From: Sphingomonas sp. LY54
GTDB taxonomy: Bacteria; Pseudomonadota; Alphaproteobacteria; Sphingomonadales; Sphingomonadaceae
Direction: 5' to 3'
DNA: 64,000 nucleotides
Assembly: GCF_035594035.1 (NCBI RefSeq)
Contig: NZ_CP141588.1
Span: forward strand, 930,001 to 994,000
In this document: in pieces, positions 26,998-37,887 of the stretch
How positions within the stretch are numbered: position 1 is the first letter of the stretch
Layout of the letters: every line of letters begins with the position of its first letter
Notes under the pieces: generated by a model
Seen by the model: the letters and a program-made list of their open reading frames with translations, nothing else
The model's database searches: none
Told to the model about the DNA's origin: nothing
Translations under genes and position numbers: made by a program

Positions 26998-27382
26998 GCG
27001 GCTCCGCGGTTTCGAAGCGGATCCAGGGCCGGGCGCGGTGGCTGTAGACCGAGATCGTGGGCTCGGGGAAATCGCGATCCGCAAAGCAGCCGACGGCGAC
27101 CGAGACCATGCCCGGACGCCGCTCGATCTCCCAATAGAGGACGGTGCCGCAGCGCGGGCAGAAATAATGGCGCCCCCAGAAGCCTTCGTCGGACGAGCGC
27201 GTGTATCCGCTGCTCGCGCCGTCGGTCCGGACCTGCTCGACCGGCCAGGTCGCATTGAGACCGAAGGCGCTGCCGGTGCGCTTCTGGCATTCGAGGCAAT
27301 GGCAGAGGGAGATGCGGGCGGGCTCGCCTTCGCAGGTGGCGGTCAACGCTCCGCAGGAACAGCTCGCAACACGCGTGACCAT
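26984..27382 (-). CDS. GFA/CENP-V family zinc protein
   Basis: A 132-residue protein with the GFA zinc pattern: CSCGALTATCEGEP at the N-terminus, HCLECQKRTGSAFG, then FCPRCGTVLYW. Cys residues bind two zinc ions in this fold. The name comes from glutathione-dependent formaldehyde-activating enzyme, but most members have no proven activity. Cytosolic. Confidence 0.92.
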   Translation of the reverse strand: MVTRVASCSCGALTATCEGEPARISLCHCLECQKRTGSAFGLNATWPVEQVRTDGASSGYTRSSDEGFWGRHYFCPRCGTVLYWEIERRPGMVSVAVGCFADRDFPEPTISVYSHRARPWIRFETAEPLSFE

Positions 27383-27438
27383 GGCGCCCTCCCGTTCGAT
27401 CGCGCATCATAAGCGCGCCGCGGCGGACATGGCGACCG

Positions 27439-27699
27439 TTATTGCGGGACGTCGTCGTTCATCGGCGGCAGCTGGAAAGTGCCTTCCTGACGGACCTCGG
27501 CAACCCCGGGGAAGCTGCGCAGGCTTTCCTCGATCGCGGGATCGCCATGGCCGCCGACGACACCGACTCCCGGCAGTTCGCGCTCGATCTCGAGCCCTGC
27601 GCCGCGCAGTTCGTTGGCGACCTCGTGCACATCATGGTCTCGAGCGATCCGCACGAGATAGTTGACGGTCTTGGCCGGGCCCGTGCTGTTTTCGTCCAT
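27439..27699 (-). CDS. Stand-alone peptidase inhibitor I9-like protein
   Basis: An 86-residue protein encoded 17 bases after the subtilase stop. The sequence fits the ferredoxin-like I9/subtilisin-propeptide fold: strand VNYLVRIA, helix DVHEVANELRGAG, strands LEIERELPGVGVVGGHG, helix AIEESLRSF, strand VAEVRQEGTFQLPP. No signal peptide, matching the subtilase. By family knowledge such units fold or inhibit subtilases, with the C-terminal strand entering the active site. Inference: it is the chaperone-inhibitor of its neighbour. Confidence 0.7.
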   Translation of the reverse strand: MDENSTGPAKTVNYLVRIARDHDVHEVANELRGAGLEIERELPGVGVVGGHGDPAIEESLRSFPGVAEVRQEGTFQLPPMNDDVPQ

Positions 27700-27716
27700 G
27701 CCCGGAATGTAATCCT

Positions 27717-28925
27717 TCAGGGCGCCTGAACCAAGCCCGCGCCGACATCCTGTTCGTCGAGCCCGCCGACCTGAACGGCGCTGTCCACGATTTTATCCCA
27801 CAAGGCCCGGCCGCGCAGCGACGGATCGGTTTCCGCCCATAGCGCCGCAATCCCGGCGACATGGGGACAGGCCATGCTCGTGCCGGACAGGCTGCGGTAG
27901 AGCCGCGGGCGCGGCACCGAGGAAAACACCCCGACCCCCGGCGCCGCGACATCGATCGCGCCGGTGCCCGTGGCGCCACAGGAGAAGGTGGCGATGCCGG
28001 CGTCCGCTCCGATCGCGGCGACCGCCATGATCGACGGGGCATTGGCCGGAGCCGAGACCGGCGCGACATAGCCGTACCGACGATCGCTCTCGTTGCCGGC
28101 GGCGGCGATCACCAGGGTGCCGGCCTCCAGCGCCCGCCGGCCAATGTCCTCATAAAGAGGATCGAACGGTTCATCGGGCCTAACCGCACGCCCCAGGGAC
28201 ATCGAAGCGACGGCGCAACCCTGCCGAATCGCCCATTCCATGCCGGCGAGGATGTCGAGTTCGCGCCCGGCGCCGCTGTCGTTCAGCACCTTCACGACGT
28301 GGAGATCGGCGTCGGGCGCAACGCCGTAGTACGGCACATTGCCTCTGCGTGCCGGGCGCCCGGCCGCAGTGCCCGCGCAGTGGGTGCCGTGGCCACGGAC
28401 GTCGTCAACCGTCTGGCCCGCGACGAGGCTATGCGTGACGATCGTGCGGCCGGCAAAATCAGGATGGCCGAGACCGATGCCGGTATCGAGGACCGCCAGC
28501 TTGACGCCTCGTCCGGTCGCGCCCCGCCCCGGCAGGTTCACCGCGTCGCGGCCCCAGGTCGAGGCAGCGCTGTCCCTCCAGGGCGGCCGGGCCGATGTAA
28601 ACATCCAGAATTCGGGCCGCGTGTCGGCGACCTCGTCCATCGCAGCCATGGTCGCGGCGACATTCGAGGAGCGTTCGAAGCCGCCGCCAATCGCGGCGAT
28701 CCCGAAGCTTTCGAGCAAAACGACATCGTCGCCGCGCGGCAAGCTGCTGTCCGCAGCAGCAAAGTCGCGTGACCGCGCGACCTCTCCGTTTCCGCTGGCG
28801 CGTCCAAGCAGTCGAGCGGCCCGATCGACGGACACATCCTTACGAAAGACGACCAGACGTCGTCCAGTCGGCTGCGGCGGTACGATCGTGGACCGGACCT
28901 TGGGCTTTCGCATCATATCGGTCAT
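27717..28925 (-). CDS. S8 subtilisin-like serine protease, no signal peptide
   Basis: A 402-residue protein. Residues 20-110 resemble a partial pro-region. Catalytic domain about 125-400: Asp147 (AVLDTGIGLGHPDF), His179 (RGHGTHCAG), oxyanion Asn278 (AAAGNESD) and Ser350 (SGTSMACPHVAG). Cys183 follows the catalytic His region. No Sec or Tat signal is visible, so it is intracellular or exported in another way. Forms a two-gene unit with the I9-like gene downstream. Confidence 0.92.
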   Translation of the reverse strand: MTDMMRKPKVRSTIVPPQPTGRRLVVFRKDVSVDRAARLLGRASGNGEVARSRDFAAADSSLPRGDDVVLLESFGIAAIGGGFERSSNVAATMAAMDEVADTRPEFWMFTSARPPWRDSAASTWGRDAVNLPGRGATGRGVKLAVLDTGIGLGHPDFAGRTIVTHSLVAGQTVDDVRGHGTHCAGTAAGRPARRGNVPYYGVAPDADLHVVKVLNDSGAGRELDILAGMEWAIRQGCAVASMSLGRAVRPDEPFDPLYEDIGRRALEAGTLVIAAAGNESDRRYGYVAPVSAPANAPSIMAVAAIGADAGIATFSCGATGTGAIDVAAPGVGVFSSVPRPRLYRSLSGTSMACPHVAGIAALWAETDPSLRGRALWDKIVDSAVQVGGLDEQDVGAGLVQAP

Positions 28926-29008
28926 CGGCTTCTCCTCCTCGCGGAAAGGGAAGCACGAGCGCGCGAGTCCGCGCTAAGCGAGACTGGTCCGTTTCGGAGG
29001 GCGCGGCG

Positions 29009-30272
<1,264 letters not shown>

Positions 30273-30280
30273 TTAGCGCG

Positions 30281-30772
30281 TCACTTGCCGAGCGCAAGCT
30301 CCCAGATTTCGCCCTGCTCGGGCTTGCCGAACTCGTGGTGAACCTCGGTCGAGACGATTTCCATGCCGGCCGCCGCATAGATCTTGCGCGCGCTGAGCAG
30401 GATCGAATGGGTCCAGAGCTGGAGCTTGTCGTAGCCGGCATCGCGCGCAAATTCGATGCAGTGACGGACGAGGTCGTTGCCGAGGCCGAGGCCGCGCGCG
30501 GTCGGCTCGACATAGAGCAAGCGCAGCTTGGCGACACTGTCGCCGGCGTCGGTGACGAAGACCGAGCCCGCCATCGCGCCGTCGATCTCGGCGATCCAGC
30601 ATTGCTCGCGGCCCGGCTTGAAATTGCGCAGGAACGAGGACGTGATCTCGCCCAGCAGGGCCTCCATCGGCCGCCCCCAGCCGAAGCCGTCATTGTAGAG
30701 CACAGCCTGGCGCGCGCAAACGAGACCCATGTCGCCGGGCCGGAAGGTGCGGATCGTGTAGGGCTTGGTCAT
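30281..30772 (-). CDS. GNAT-family N-acetyltransferase
   Basis: A 163-residue acetyltransferase: [12 protein letters not shown] start, [20 protein letters not shown] (beta4 and acetyl-CoA loop), [11 protein letters not shown] near the end. [14 protein letters not shown] suggests an acceptor-site variant found in MarR-GNAT fusions, here without the MarR part. Start overlaps the queA stop as ATGA, so the genes are translationally coupled. Substrate unknown. Confidence 0.9.
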   Translation of the reverse strand: MTKPYTIRTFRPGDMGLVCARQAVLYNDGFGWGRPMEALLGEITSSFLRNFKPGREQCWIAEIDGAMAGSVFVTDAGDSVAKLRLLYVEPTARGLGLGNDLVRHCIEFARDAGYDKLQLWTHSILLSARKIYAAAGMEIVSTEVHHEFGKPEQGEIWELALGK

Positions 30773-31794
30773 GGCAGCAGCAGACTAGCATCGCCGTAGG
30801 AATAGAAGCGATAGCCGGTGGCGATGGCGTGGGCGTAGGCGGCCTGCATGCGCTCGCGGCCCATCAGCGCCGAGACCAGCATGAACAGGGTCGACTTCGG
30901 CAAATGGAAGTTGGTGACGAGGCCGTCCACCGCCTTGAAGCGGTAGCCGGGCGTGATGAAGATCGCGGTGTCGCCCTCGAACGGGCGGATAATGCCGTCG
31001 TCGCCGGCCGCGCTTTCGAGCAGACGCAGCGAGGTGGTGCCGACCGCGACCAGCCGGCCGCCGCGGGCACGCACGGCGTTCAGCCGGTCGGCGGTGGCGG
31101 CGTCGATCCGGCCCCACTCGCTGTGCATGACATGGTCGTCGGTGTCGTCGGCCTTGACCGGGCGGAAGGTGCCGGCGCCGACATGGAGGGTCAGCGTCTC
31201 GTGGCCGACGCCGGCATCGGCAAAGGCCTGCATCAAAGCCGGCGTGAAATGGAGCGCGGCGGTGGGCGCGGCGACGGCGCCCTTCTCGCGCGCGAACATG
31301 GTCTGGTAGTCCTCTGCGTCGCGCGCGTCGGTCTCGCGCTTGCCGGCAATGTAGGGCGGCAGCGGCATGCGTCCGGCGCGCTCGAGCAGCAGTTCGACCG
31401 GCTCCTCGCCCTCGAACGCAAGCAGGATGCTGCCGTCCTCGGCCTTGGCGCCGGCGAGCGCGGTCACCCCGTGGCCGAAATCGATCCGATCGCCGTTGCG
31501 GACGCGCTTGGCGTTGCGGACGAAGGCGCGCCATTCGCGCACCCCCTCGCGCTTGTGCAGGGTGGCGCCGATGCTGGCCTCGCCGCGGCGCCCTTCGAGC
31601 TGGGCGGGGATGACGCGGGTGTCGTTGAAGACGAGGACGTCGCCGGGCGCGAGCAAGGCCGGCAGATCGGTGACGACACGGTCGTCGAGCCGGTCGCCCT
31701 CGACCAGCAACAGGCGCGCGCTGTCGCGCGGGGAAGCGGGGCGGAGCGCGATACGCTCCGCCGGCAGATCGAAATCGAATAAGTCGACGCGCAT
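30769..31794 (-). CDS. queA: S-adenosylmethionine:tRNA ribosyltransferase-isomerase
   Basis: A 341-residue protein: [20 protein letters not shown] start, [40 protein letters not shown] and [20 protein letters not shown], all QueA signatures. It moves the ribosyl of SAM onto preQ1-modified tRNA to give epoxyqueuosine. Start at 31794 rather than 31839 because the extra 15 residues are Arg/Ser-rich and absent from the family. Confidence 0.97.
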   Translation of the reverse strand: MRVDLFDFDLPAERIALRPASPRDSARLLLVEGDRLDDRVVTDLPALLAPGDVLVFNDTRVIPAQLEGRRGEASIGATLHKREGVREWRAFVRNAKRVRNGDRIDFGHGVTALAGAKAEDGSILLAFEGEEPVELLLERAGRMPLPPYIAGKRETDARDAEDYQTMFAREKGAVAAPTAALHFTPALMQAFADAGVGHETLTLHVGAGTFRPVKADDTDDHVMHSEWGRIDAATADRLNAVRARGGRLVAVGTTSLRLLESAAGDDGIIRPFEGDTAIFITPGYRFKAVDGLVTNFHLPKSTLFMLVSALMGRERMQAAYAHAIATGYRFYSYGDASLLLP

Positions 31795-31804
31795 GGCGCC
31801 GGGC

Positions 31805-32479
31805 TTATTGCTGGGGCTGCGTCGCCTGTACAGGGGCAACGGCCGCGTCGGCGGCCGGGGCGGGAGCGGGCGGAGCCATCAGCGCACTCGCGGGGAGCGG
31901 CGGCACATTGTCGGCGCCGATCGAAGCCCGGACGACGCGCGTCGGATTGGCCGGCGGCTCGCCCCGTTCGATCGCGTCGACATATTGCATGCCGCTGACG
32001 ACGCGGCCGAAGGTGCTGTACTTGCCGTCGAGCGTCAGGCGCGGCGCCAGCATGATGAAGAACTGGCTGTTGGCCGTGTTGGGCTCGTTGGTGCGGGCGG
32101 CCGAGACGGCGCCGCGGACGTGCGGGAGCGCGTTGAATTCGGCGGCGAGATCGGGCAGCGGCGATCCGCCCTCGCCAGTCCCGGTTGGATCGCCGGTCTG
32201 CGCCATGAAGCCCTCGATCACGCGATGGAAGACGACGCCGTTATAGAAGCCCTGGCGGGCCAGCGTCTTGATCCGCTCGACATGGTTGGGCGCGACATCC
32301 GGGCGGAGCTGGACGACGACGCGGCCGCCGGTCGAAAGATCGAGGTTCAACGTGTTCTCCGGCTCCAGCGCCGGCACGATCGTCGCCGGCGAAGGCGCGG
32401 CCGGGGCCGGCTCCTGGGCGGCGACGGAACCCGCCAGCAGGAAGCCGCCGGCGGCGGCGAACAGTGATTTCAGCAACAT
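31805..32479 (-). CDS. Exported cyclophilin-type peptidyl-prolyl isomerase
   Basis: A 224-residue protein from ATG 32479: signal peptide ([20 protein letters not shown]), Pro/Ala linker, then the cyclophilin core about 45-195 with [29 protein letters not shown] and [12 protein letters not shown]. The sequence has the catalytic Arg (FHRV) and the QFF motif. It helps fold periplasmic proteins. The end is an Ala/Pro/Gln tail. Upstream frame to 32692 is not translated. Confidence 0.93.
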   Translation of the reverse strand: MLLKSLFAAAGGFLLAGSVAAQEPAPAAPSPATIVPALEPENTLNLDLSTGGRVVVQLRPDVAPNHVERIKTLARQGFYNGVVFHRVIEGFMAQTGDPTGTGEGGSPLPDLAAEFNALPHVRGAVSAARTNEPNTANSQFFIMLAPRLTLDGKYSTFGRVVSGMQYVDAIERGEPPANPTRVVRASIGADNVPPLPASALMAPPAPAPAADAAVAPVQATQPQQ

Positions 32480-32552
32480 AGGCACCCTTATCCCCGTAAA
32501 CTGGTCCTGCGCATCTCTAGCGCCCGCCATTAAGATTGTCAGCCTGAACGGC

Positions 32553-33053
32553 TCATGACCCCTTGCGGCCGAGCCGCTCCACCCGCGCCACGACATCGTC
32601 GGCGACCGCGGGCGAGACGAACTTGCGGATATCGCCGCCATAAAGCGCGATTTCCTTGACCAGGCGCGAGGCGATCGGCTGCAGCGACACATCGGCCATC
32701 AGGAAGACCGTCTCGATCCGGTCGTTCAACTGCTGGTTCATGCCCGCCATCTGATATTCATATTCGAAATCGGCGACGGCGCGCAGGCCGCGGACGATCA
32801 TCGACGCGCCCTCGCGCTCGGCAAAGTCCATCAGCAGGCAATCGAACGAGACGACGCGGATGTCGCGGTCGCAGCTCTCGACCTCGCGGCGCACCATCTC
32901 CATCCGTTCCTCGATCGAGAACATCGGCGACTTGGACGGATTGGTGGTGACGCCGATGACCAGCCGGTCGACGAGGTTGGCGCCGCGGCGGATGATATCC
33001 ATATGGCCGAGCGTGATCGGATCGAACGTGCCCGGATAAACGCCCGTGCGCAT
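32553..33053 (-). CDS. coaD: Phosphopantetheine adenylyltransferase
   Basis: A 166-residue enzyme of coenzyme A synthesis, joining ATP and 4'-phosphopantetheine. Visible: RTGVYPGTFDPITLGHMDII (the nucleotidyl-transferase TxGH motif), VTTNPSKSPMFSIEER, RGLRAVADFEYEYQMAGMN and ASRLVKEIALYGGD. Three ATG codons in a row precede RTG; the third (33053) is seven bases after a GGGGA ribosome site and gives the family N-terminus, so I prefer it over 33059. Confidence 0.96.
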   Translation of the reverse strand: MRTGVYPGTFDPITLGHMDIIRRGANLVDRLVIGVTTNPSKSPMFSIEERMEMVRREVESCDRDIRVVSFDCLLMDFAEREGASMIVRGLRAVADFEYEYQMAGMNQQLNDRIETVFLMADVSLQPIASRLVKEIALYGGDIRKFVSPAVADDVVARVERLGRKGS

Positions 33054-33087
33054 CATCATGTCCCCCATTGGTCCGGCGAGCGGCTTA

Positions 33088-33990
33088 TCAGTGATCGCGT
33101 TCGACCGCAAAGCGCGCGATCGCGCGCAGCAGATCGGCCTCGGCGCCGTAGGATTGCAGATATTCGACGGCCTGGGCGACGAGCAGATCGGCCTGCTGGC
33201 GGGCGCGCTCGGCGCCGAGCAGGGAGACGAAGGTCTCCTTACCGCGATGCTCGTCCTTGCCGACGCGCTTGCCGGTGCGGCTCTCGTCGCCCTCGGCGTC
33301 GAGCAGGTCGTCGGCGATCTGGAAGGCGAGGCCGACGTCGCGAGCATAGCCGCGCAGCGACTTGCGGCCTTCCGGCGGAATGCGGCCCATGATCGCGCCC
33401 GCCTCCAGGCAGAAGGCGATCAGGGCGCCGGTCTTCAATTGCTGGAGGCGGGTGATGGCGCCGAGGTCGAGCGAAACGTCCTCGGCCTCCAGGTCCATCA
33501 TCTGGCCGCCGGCCATGCCCGCCGGCCCCGCTGCGCGGGCGAGTTCGGCGACCAGCTCGGCCCGGACGAAGGGATCCTCGTGCGTCGCCTCGTCGGCCAG
33601 TACCTCGAAGGCGAGCGCGTGGAGCGAGTCGCCGGCGAGGATCGCCGCGCTCTCGCTATAGGCTTTGTGCACAGTCGGTTTGCCGCGGCGCAGATCGTCG
33701 TCGTCCATGCACGGCAGATCATCGTGGATCAGCGAATAAACGTGGATGCACTCGACCGCGAGGCCGGCGCGCAGCGCGCGCGCGCGGTCGACGTGGAAAA
33801 GCGCGCAGGTGGCGACGACCAGCAACGGCCGCAGCCGCTTGCCGCCGCCGATCGCGGCGTGGCGCATCGCCTCGTAGAGGCGCGCGCGCGGATCGGGCGG
33901 GACGGCGAGCAGGTCTGAGAAGAGCCGGTCGATATCGGCGCTGACCTCGTCCATGGCGCTGGCGAGGAGCGGCGGCAGCGGGATCGCCAC
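33088..33990 (-). CDS. ispA: Farnesyl/geranyl diphosphate synthase
   Basis: A 300-residue polyprenyl synthetase. Both Asp-rich motifs are present: HDDLPCMDDDDLRRG (first) and QIADDLLDAEGD (second), with GGKRLRP upstream and LAGDSLHALAFEVLA between. It condenses IPP with DMAPP/GPP for quinones, carotenoids and undecaprenyl lipid. Start is GTG 33990, four bases after the xseB stop; the next in-frame ATG (33954) would cut the family's first helix. Confidence 0.93.
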   Translation of the reverse strand: MAIPLPPLLASAMDEVSADIDRLFSDLLAVPPDPRARLYEAMRHAAIGGGKRLRPLLVVATCALFHVDRARALRAGLAVECIHVYSLIHDDLPCMDDDDLRRGKPTVHKAYSESAAILAGDSLHALAFEVLADEATHEDPFVRAELVAELARAAGPAGMAGGQMMDLEAEDVSLDLGAITRLQQLKTGALIAFCLEAGAIMGRIPPEGRKSLRGYARDVGLAFQIADDLLDAEGDESRTGKRVGKDEHRGKETFVSLLGAERARQQADLLVAQAVEYLQSYGAEADLLRAIARFAVERDH

Positions 33991-33994
33991 CGCC

Positions 33995-34243
33995 TTATTC
34001 GGCGTCGAACGGGGTCGTGCCGCTCGGCTGGCCGTCGCGGCCGACCTGGATCTTCTCGATCCGCGCCTGGGCGTCGCGCAGCCGCGCCTCGCATTGCTGC
34101 TTGAGCTGGTCGCCCTCGGCATAAAGCGAGATGGATTCGTCGAGCGAGGCCTCGCCGCTTTCGAGCTTGCGGACGATTTCCTCCAGGCGCTTCAGCGCCG
34201 CTTCGAACGAGAGCTGGGTGATGGCTTCAGGCTGATCCGACAT
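33995..34243 (-). CDS. xseB: Exodeoxyribonuclease VII small subunit
   Basis: An 82-residue protein: SFEAALKRLEEIVRKLESGE followed by LDESISLYAEGDQLKQQCE, the diagnostic XseB helices. It binds XseA to degrade single-stranded DNA. xseA is not in the window. xseB next to ispA is a widely conserved arrangement. Confidence 0.95.
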   Translation of the reverse strand: MSDQPEAITQLSFEAALKRLEEIVRKLESGEASLDESISLYAEGDQLKQQCEARLRDAQARIEKIQVGRDGQPSGTTPFDAE

Positions 34244-34274
34244 GGCCCTGCTTTGGCCTCCGCACCGGCGAGGG

Positions 34275-35957
34275 TCAAGCGCCCGCCTTGGCGCGTTCCT
34301 CGGCCTGGAGTTCCTTGCGGCTCAGTTTGCCGATCATCGTCTTGGGGAGGCTGTCGCGGATCTCGACGGCGGCGACGCGCTCGTGCTTGCCGAGCTGGGG
34401 ATTGAGCCACTCCATCAAGAGGTCGCCGGACACGTCGGCGCCGTCGGTGAGCGTCACGAAGGCCTTGGGGCGCTCGCCGGCATAGGCGTCGGGGATGCCG
34501 ATCACGAGCGCCTCCCGCACCGCCTCGTGCCGGTAGAGCAGAGCCTCAATCTGGCTCGGGAAGACCTTGAACCCGCCGACCGCGATCATGTCCTTCAGCC
34601 GGTCGACGATGCGGATATAGCCGTCCTCGTCGATCAGGCCGACGTCGCCGGTGCGCAGGCCGCCGCCGTCCACGAACACCTCGGCATCGGCCTCCGGGCG
34701 GTTCCAATAGCCCTTCATGACCTGCGGCCCGAAGAAGACGATCTCGCCCGGCTCGCCTTCCGGCGGCGGAAGGGTCGGATCCTCCTTGTCGACGAGGCTT
34801 ACGGTCGTGCCGGGGATCGGCTGGCCGATCGTGCCGGGCTTGTTCAGCCCCTCATAGGGATTGGTCGAGACCACGCCCGAGCTTTCGGTGAGGCCATAGC
34901 CTTCGACCAGCCGCGCCCCGGTCTTTTCCTCGAAGCGGCGCTTGACCTCTGCCGGCATCGGCGCGCCGCCCGAAATGCAGACGCGGAGCGAGGACATGTC
35001 CGTGGCCGGCGTGCGCGGATGATCGAGCAAAGCCTGGTACATGGTCGGCACGCCCGGGAAGGAGGTCGGCCGCGCACGCTCGATCGCGGCCAGCGTCTGG
35101 GCGGCGTCGAAGCGGGGCAGCATGACGATCTCGCCGCCGCGCATCACGGTGCGGTTCAATACGCAGGTGTTGGCGAAGACGTGGAACATGGGCAGCACGC
35201 CCATGATCCGGTCCTCGGCCTCCGGCTCTGGATCGAGCGCGTCGACCTGGCGCGCATTGGCCGACATGTTCTGGTGGGTCAGCATCGCGCCCTTGGGCGT
35301 CCCCGTCGTGCCGCCGGTATATTGGATGAGCGCAAGATCGCTTGCCGGATCGATGTCGACCGCCGGAAAATCGCCATTGTTCGCGATCAGGCCCGAGAAA
35401 GCGGTGACGCGTTCGTCATGCGGGCGGTGCGCGATCTCGCGGCTCTTGAACAGGCGGTAGAGCAAAGACTTTGCGGGCGGCAGCGCGCCCGCCACCGAGC
35501 CGACCACGAGCCGCTCCAGCGGCGTTTTCTCCATCACCTCGAGCGCCGCGGGGAGCAGCAGGTGTGAGGACAAAGTGAAGAGGAGGCGCGCGCCGCTGTC
35601 CTCGATCTGGTCGCACAATTCGGCGACCGTGTAGAGCGGCGAGAAATTGACCACTGTCGCGCCGATTTTCAGCGCGCCATAATAAGCGGCGACATAATGG
35701 GGCACGTTGGGCAGGAAGAGGCCGACGCGGTCGCCCTTGCCGATGCCGAGCCGAGCGAGGCCGCAGGCGACGCGGTCCACGCCGTGCAGCGTCTCGGCAT
35801 AGCTGTATTTGCGGCCCATGAAGTCGATCAGCCAGGCATTGGGCACGCGCCGCGCGGTCGCGTCGAACATGTCGGGCAGGCTCAAGGGCGGGAAGGAGCG
35901 ATCCCAGGAACCGGGATGCTGGTACGCGGTACGCCAGATGGCGGTCGGGTCGGACAT
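34275..35957 (-). CDS. Long-chain fatty acid-CoA ligase (AMP-binding enzyme)
   Basis: A 560-residue acyl-CoA synthetase. Motifs: YTGGTTGTPKGAMLTH (P-loop-like A3, near residue 208), GYGLTESSG (A5), RTGDVGLIDEDGYI (A7), DRLKDMIAVGGFKVFPSQIE (A8) and the catalytic Lys in PKTMIGKLSRKEL (A10). Start is ATG 35957; the frame to 36704 is antisense noise over the metallo-hydrolase. It activates fatty acids for beta-oxidation or lipid synthesis. Confidence 0.95.
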   Translation of the reverse strand: MSDPTAIWRTAYQHPGSWDRSFPPLSLPDMFDATARRVPNAWLIDFMGRKYSYAETLHGVDRVACGLARLGIGKGDRVGLFLPNVPHYVAAYYGALKIGATVVNFSPLYTVAELCDQIEDSGARLLFTLSSHLLLPAALEVMEKTPLERLVVGSVAGALPPAKSLLYRLFKSREIAHRPHDERVTAFSGLIANNGDFPAVDIDPASDLALIQYTGGTTGTPKGAMLTHQNMSANARQVDALDPEPEAEDRIMGVLPMFHVFANTCVLNRTVMRGGEIVMLPRFDAAQTLAAIERARPTSFPGVPTMYQALLDHPRTPATDMSSLRVCISGGAPMPAEVKRRFEEKTGARLVEGYGLTESSGVVSTNPYEGLNKPGTIGQPIPGTTVSLVDKEDPTLPPPEGEPGEIVFFGPQVMKGYWNRPEADAEVFVDGGGLRTGDVGLIDEDGYIRIVDRLKDMIAVGGFKVFPSQIEALLYRHEAVREALVIGIPDAYAGERPKAFVTLTDGADVSGDLLMEWLNPQLGKHERVAAVEIRDSLPKTMIGKLSRKELQAEERAKAGA

Positions 35958-35995
35958 TACGTTGACGTAAAGCCTGGCTCGCCGCGCGGCAAGCC

Positions 35996-37084
35996 TCAGG
36001 CCTGGCGATACCAGTTCACGCCCTCGTGGAACTCGCGCACGGCCCTGCCCTCGACCTCGAGCCGGCGGAGATGGGCGAGCGCCTCGCCGGTGGCGAGGCC
36101 GATCACGCTGTCGTCGATCCGGCGCGCGAACAGGACCGAGAAGCAATCGACCGCGCGGCGCGGCTCGGACAAGTGCGCGTGCAGCGCGTCGAGCCGGTCG
36201 CGGTGGCCGTAGTCGAGCGCGTCGAGCCGGGCGTGGAGGCCGGTGAAGGGCTCGCCGTGCGAGGGCAGGACGAGCAGGCTGCCCGGCAGCGTCTTCAGCG
36301 TGGCGATCGAGGAGAGCCAATCGCCGAGCGGATCGGCCTCGGGCTCGCTGAGGCTCAAAGAGACGTTGGACGTGATGCGCGGCAGCACCTGATCGCCCGC
36401 GATCATCACGCCGCCGGCTTCGTCGACCAGACAGGCATGTTCCGGGCAATGGCCGCTGCCGACCAGCACCCGCCAATCGCGCGCGCCGATGCGGATCACA
36501 TCGCCGTCGCGCATGCGCACGAAGCTGACGGGCACCGGGCTCACGACGGAGGCGAAGCGGCCCCAGCCCTTGGCGGTCTCGGCGGCAATCCTGTCCTTGT
36601 CCCAGCCGGCGGCGCGCCAATAGGCCAAGGCTTCGGGCGGCGGCGCATCGCGCACGTCGATGCTGAGCATGCGCGCGAACAGCCATTCCTCGCGCGTCAT
36701 CCACAGCGGCGCGGCGAAGCGCCCCGCGAGCCAGCCGGCGAGACCGATATGGTCGGGGTGAAAATGGGTGCAGAAGATGCGCGTGACCGCGCGACCGGCG
36801 AGCGGCCCCGCCAGCAGGGCTTCCCAGCCCTGGCGCGCGACCTCGATGTCGAGGCCGGTGTCGACGATGGCGACTCCGTCGCCGTCGTCGAGAATCCAGA
36901 TATTGATATGCTTCAGGGACCCCGGCACCGGCAGCCGCGCCCAGGCGACGCCATCCGCAAGCCGGACCAGCTCGCCTTCGCCCGGCCCCTTGCGGCCGAG
37001 CGGATAGGTCAGGCCCTTATGGCTGTAGGCCTCGCCGGCATCGGCCAGCGAGGCATCGGGCTCAGCTCTTGAAGGGGTCGACAA
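35996..37084 (-). CDS. Metallo-beta-lactamase-fold hydrolase
   Basis: A 362-residue protein with the metal motif THFHPDHIG near residue 109, a second His in GSGHCPEHACL near 211, Asp in IAGDQVLPR near 230 and a late His in PSHGEPF. The long C-terminal helical part (LDALDYGHRDRLDALHAHL) resembles the LACTB2/hydroxyacylglutathione hydrolase-like class. Substrate unknown. Its start lies inside the 3' end of the trcR gene (23-base overlap), so the two are one transcript. Confidence 0.92.
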   Translation of the reverse strand: MSTPSRAEPDASLADAGEAYSHKGLTYPLGRKGPGEGELVRLADGVAWARLPVPGSLKHINIWILDDGDGVAIVDTGLDIEVARQGWEALLAGPLAGRAVTRIFCTHFHPDHIGLAGWLAGRFAAPLWMTREEWLFARMLSIDVRDAPPPEALAYWRAAGWDKDRIAAETAKGWGRFASVVSPVPVSFVRMRDGDVIRIGARDWRVLVGSGHCPEHACLVDEAGGVMIAGDQVLPRITSNVSLSLSEPEADPLGDWLSSIATLKTLPGSLLVLPSHGEPFTGLHARLDALDYGHRDRLDALHAHLSEPRRAVDCFSVLFARRIDDSVIGLATGEALAHLRRLEVEGRAVREFHEGVNWYRQA

Positions 37085-37760
37085 AGCCCTGATCGGCCTC
37101 CTCTACGCCCGACTGCGCGGCAGCCTCGGCGGCGTGGGCGGCTTGGGCCTCGCGGGCATGGGCCTCGCGCTCGGCGCGCAGCTCGGTGATCAGCGCCTCG
37201 CGGTCGCCGGCGAGGTTGAGGTCGACCGGGGCCGCCTCGATGCCGGCGGCCTTGGCGGCCTTGGCGACGACGGCGTCGAGCTCGCGCTGCGAGGTGAGGC
37301 CGAGGGTCACCGGGTCCTTGGGCTGGATGTTGGCGATGTTCCAGTGGGTGCGATCGCGGATCGCGGCGATCGTCGTGCGGGTCGTGCCGATCAGCTTCGA
37401 GATCTGGCCGTCCGAAACCTCGGGATGGTTGCGGATGATCCAGGCGATGCCGTCCGGCTTGTCCTGGCGCTTGGAGACCGGGGTGTAGCGCGGGCCCTTG
37501 GTACGGCGAACCTTGTCCGGCTCCTTCTGGAGCTTGAGGCGATATTCCGGATCGGCCTGGCCGCGCTCGATCTCCTCCATCGTCAGCTCGCCGGCGCGCA
37601 GCGGATCGCGGCCGGTCAGCTTGGTCGCGGCGGTGTCGTCGGCGATCGCCTGGACCTCGAGAATGTGCAGGCCGCAGAAGTCGGCGATCTGCTCGAAGGT
37701 GAGCGCGCTATTGTCGACCAGCCACGAAGCGGTGGCATGGGGCATGAGAGGCTGGGCCAC
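37062..37760 (-). CDS. trcR: Cell-cycle transcriptional regulator TrcR (DUF1013)
   Basis: A 232-residue protein: HATASWLVDNSALTFEQIAD start, GLHILEVQAIADD, KGPRYTPVSKRQDKPDGIAW and a helix-turn-helix-like VSDGQISKLIGTTRTTIAAI. This is the DUF1013 family conserved in alphaproteobacteria and assigned to cell-cycle transcription. C-terminal coiled coil rich in Glu/Ala. Start is GTG 37760: GGAGG sits six bases before it, while the upstream frame reads through a hairpin. Confidence 0.92.
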   Translation of the reverse strand: MAQPLMPHATASWLVDNSALTFEQIADFCGLHILEVQAIADDTAATKLTGRDPLRAGELTMEEIERGQADPEYRLKLQKEPDKVRRTKGPRYTPVSKRQDKPDGIAWIIRNHPEVSDGQISKLIGTTRTTIAAIRDRTHWNIANIQPKDPVTLGLTSQRELDAVVAKAAKAAGIEAAPVDLNLAGDREALITELRAEREAHAREAQAAHAAEAAAQSGVEEADQGFVDPFKS

Positions 37761-37783
37761 TGGGGTCCTCCAGATAAAATAAG

Positions 37784-37806
37784 GGCCGCCCCTTACCGGA
37801 GCGGCC
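37784..37806 (-). promoter_or_regulatory. Hairpin with T-rich tail in the trcR leader
   Basis: GGCCGC (37784-37789) pairs with GCGGCC (37801-37806). On the minus strand the hairpin is followed by CTTATTTTATC and then the trcR ribosome site, so it lies in the 5' leader and resembles a weak terminator or attenuator. Confidence 0.4.
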
Positions 37807-37887
37807 AAACCATTGCAGCGGATGTAAGCCGGGGCCGGTTCCGAAGCAAGATAAAGGTGCGGTCCAGGCACAGTAAATCACGCTGCG

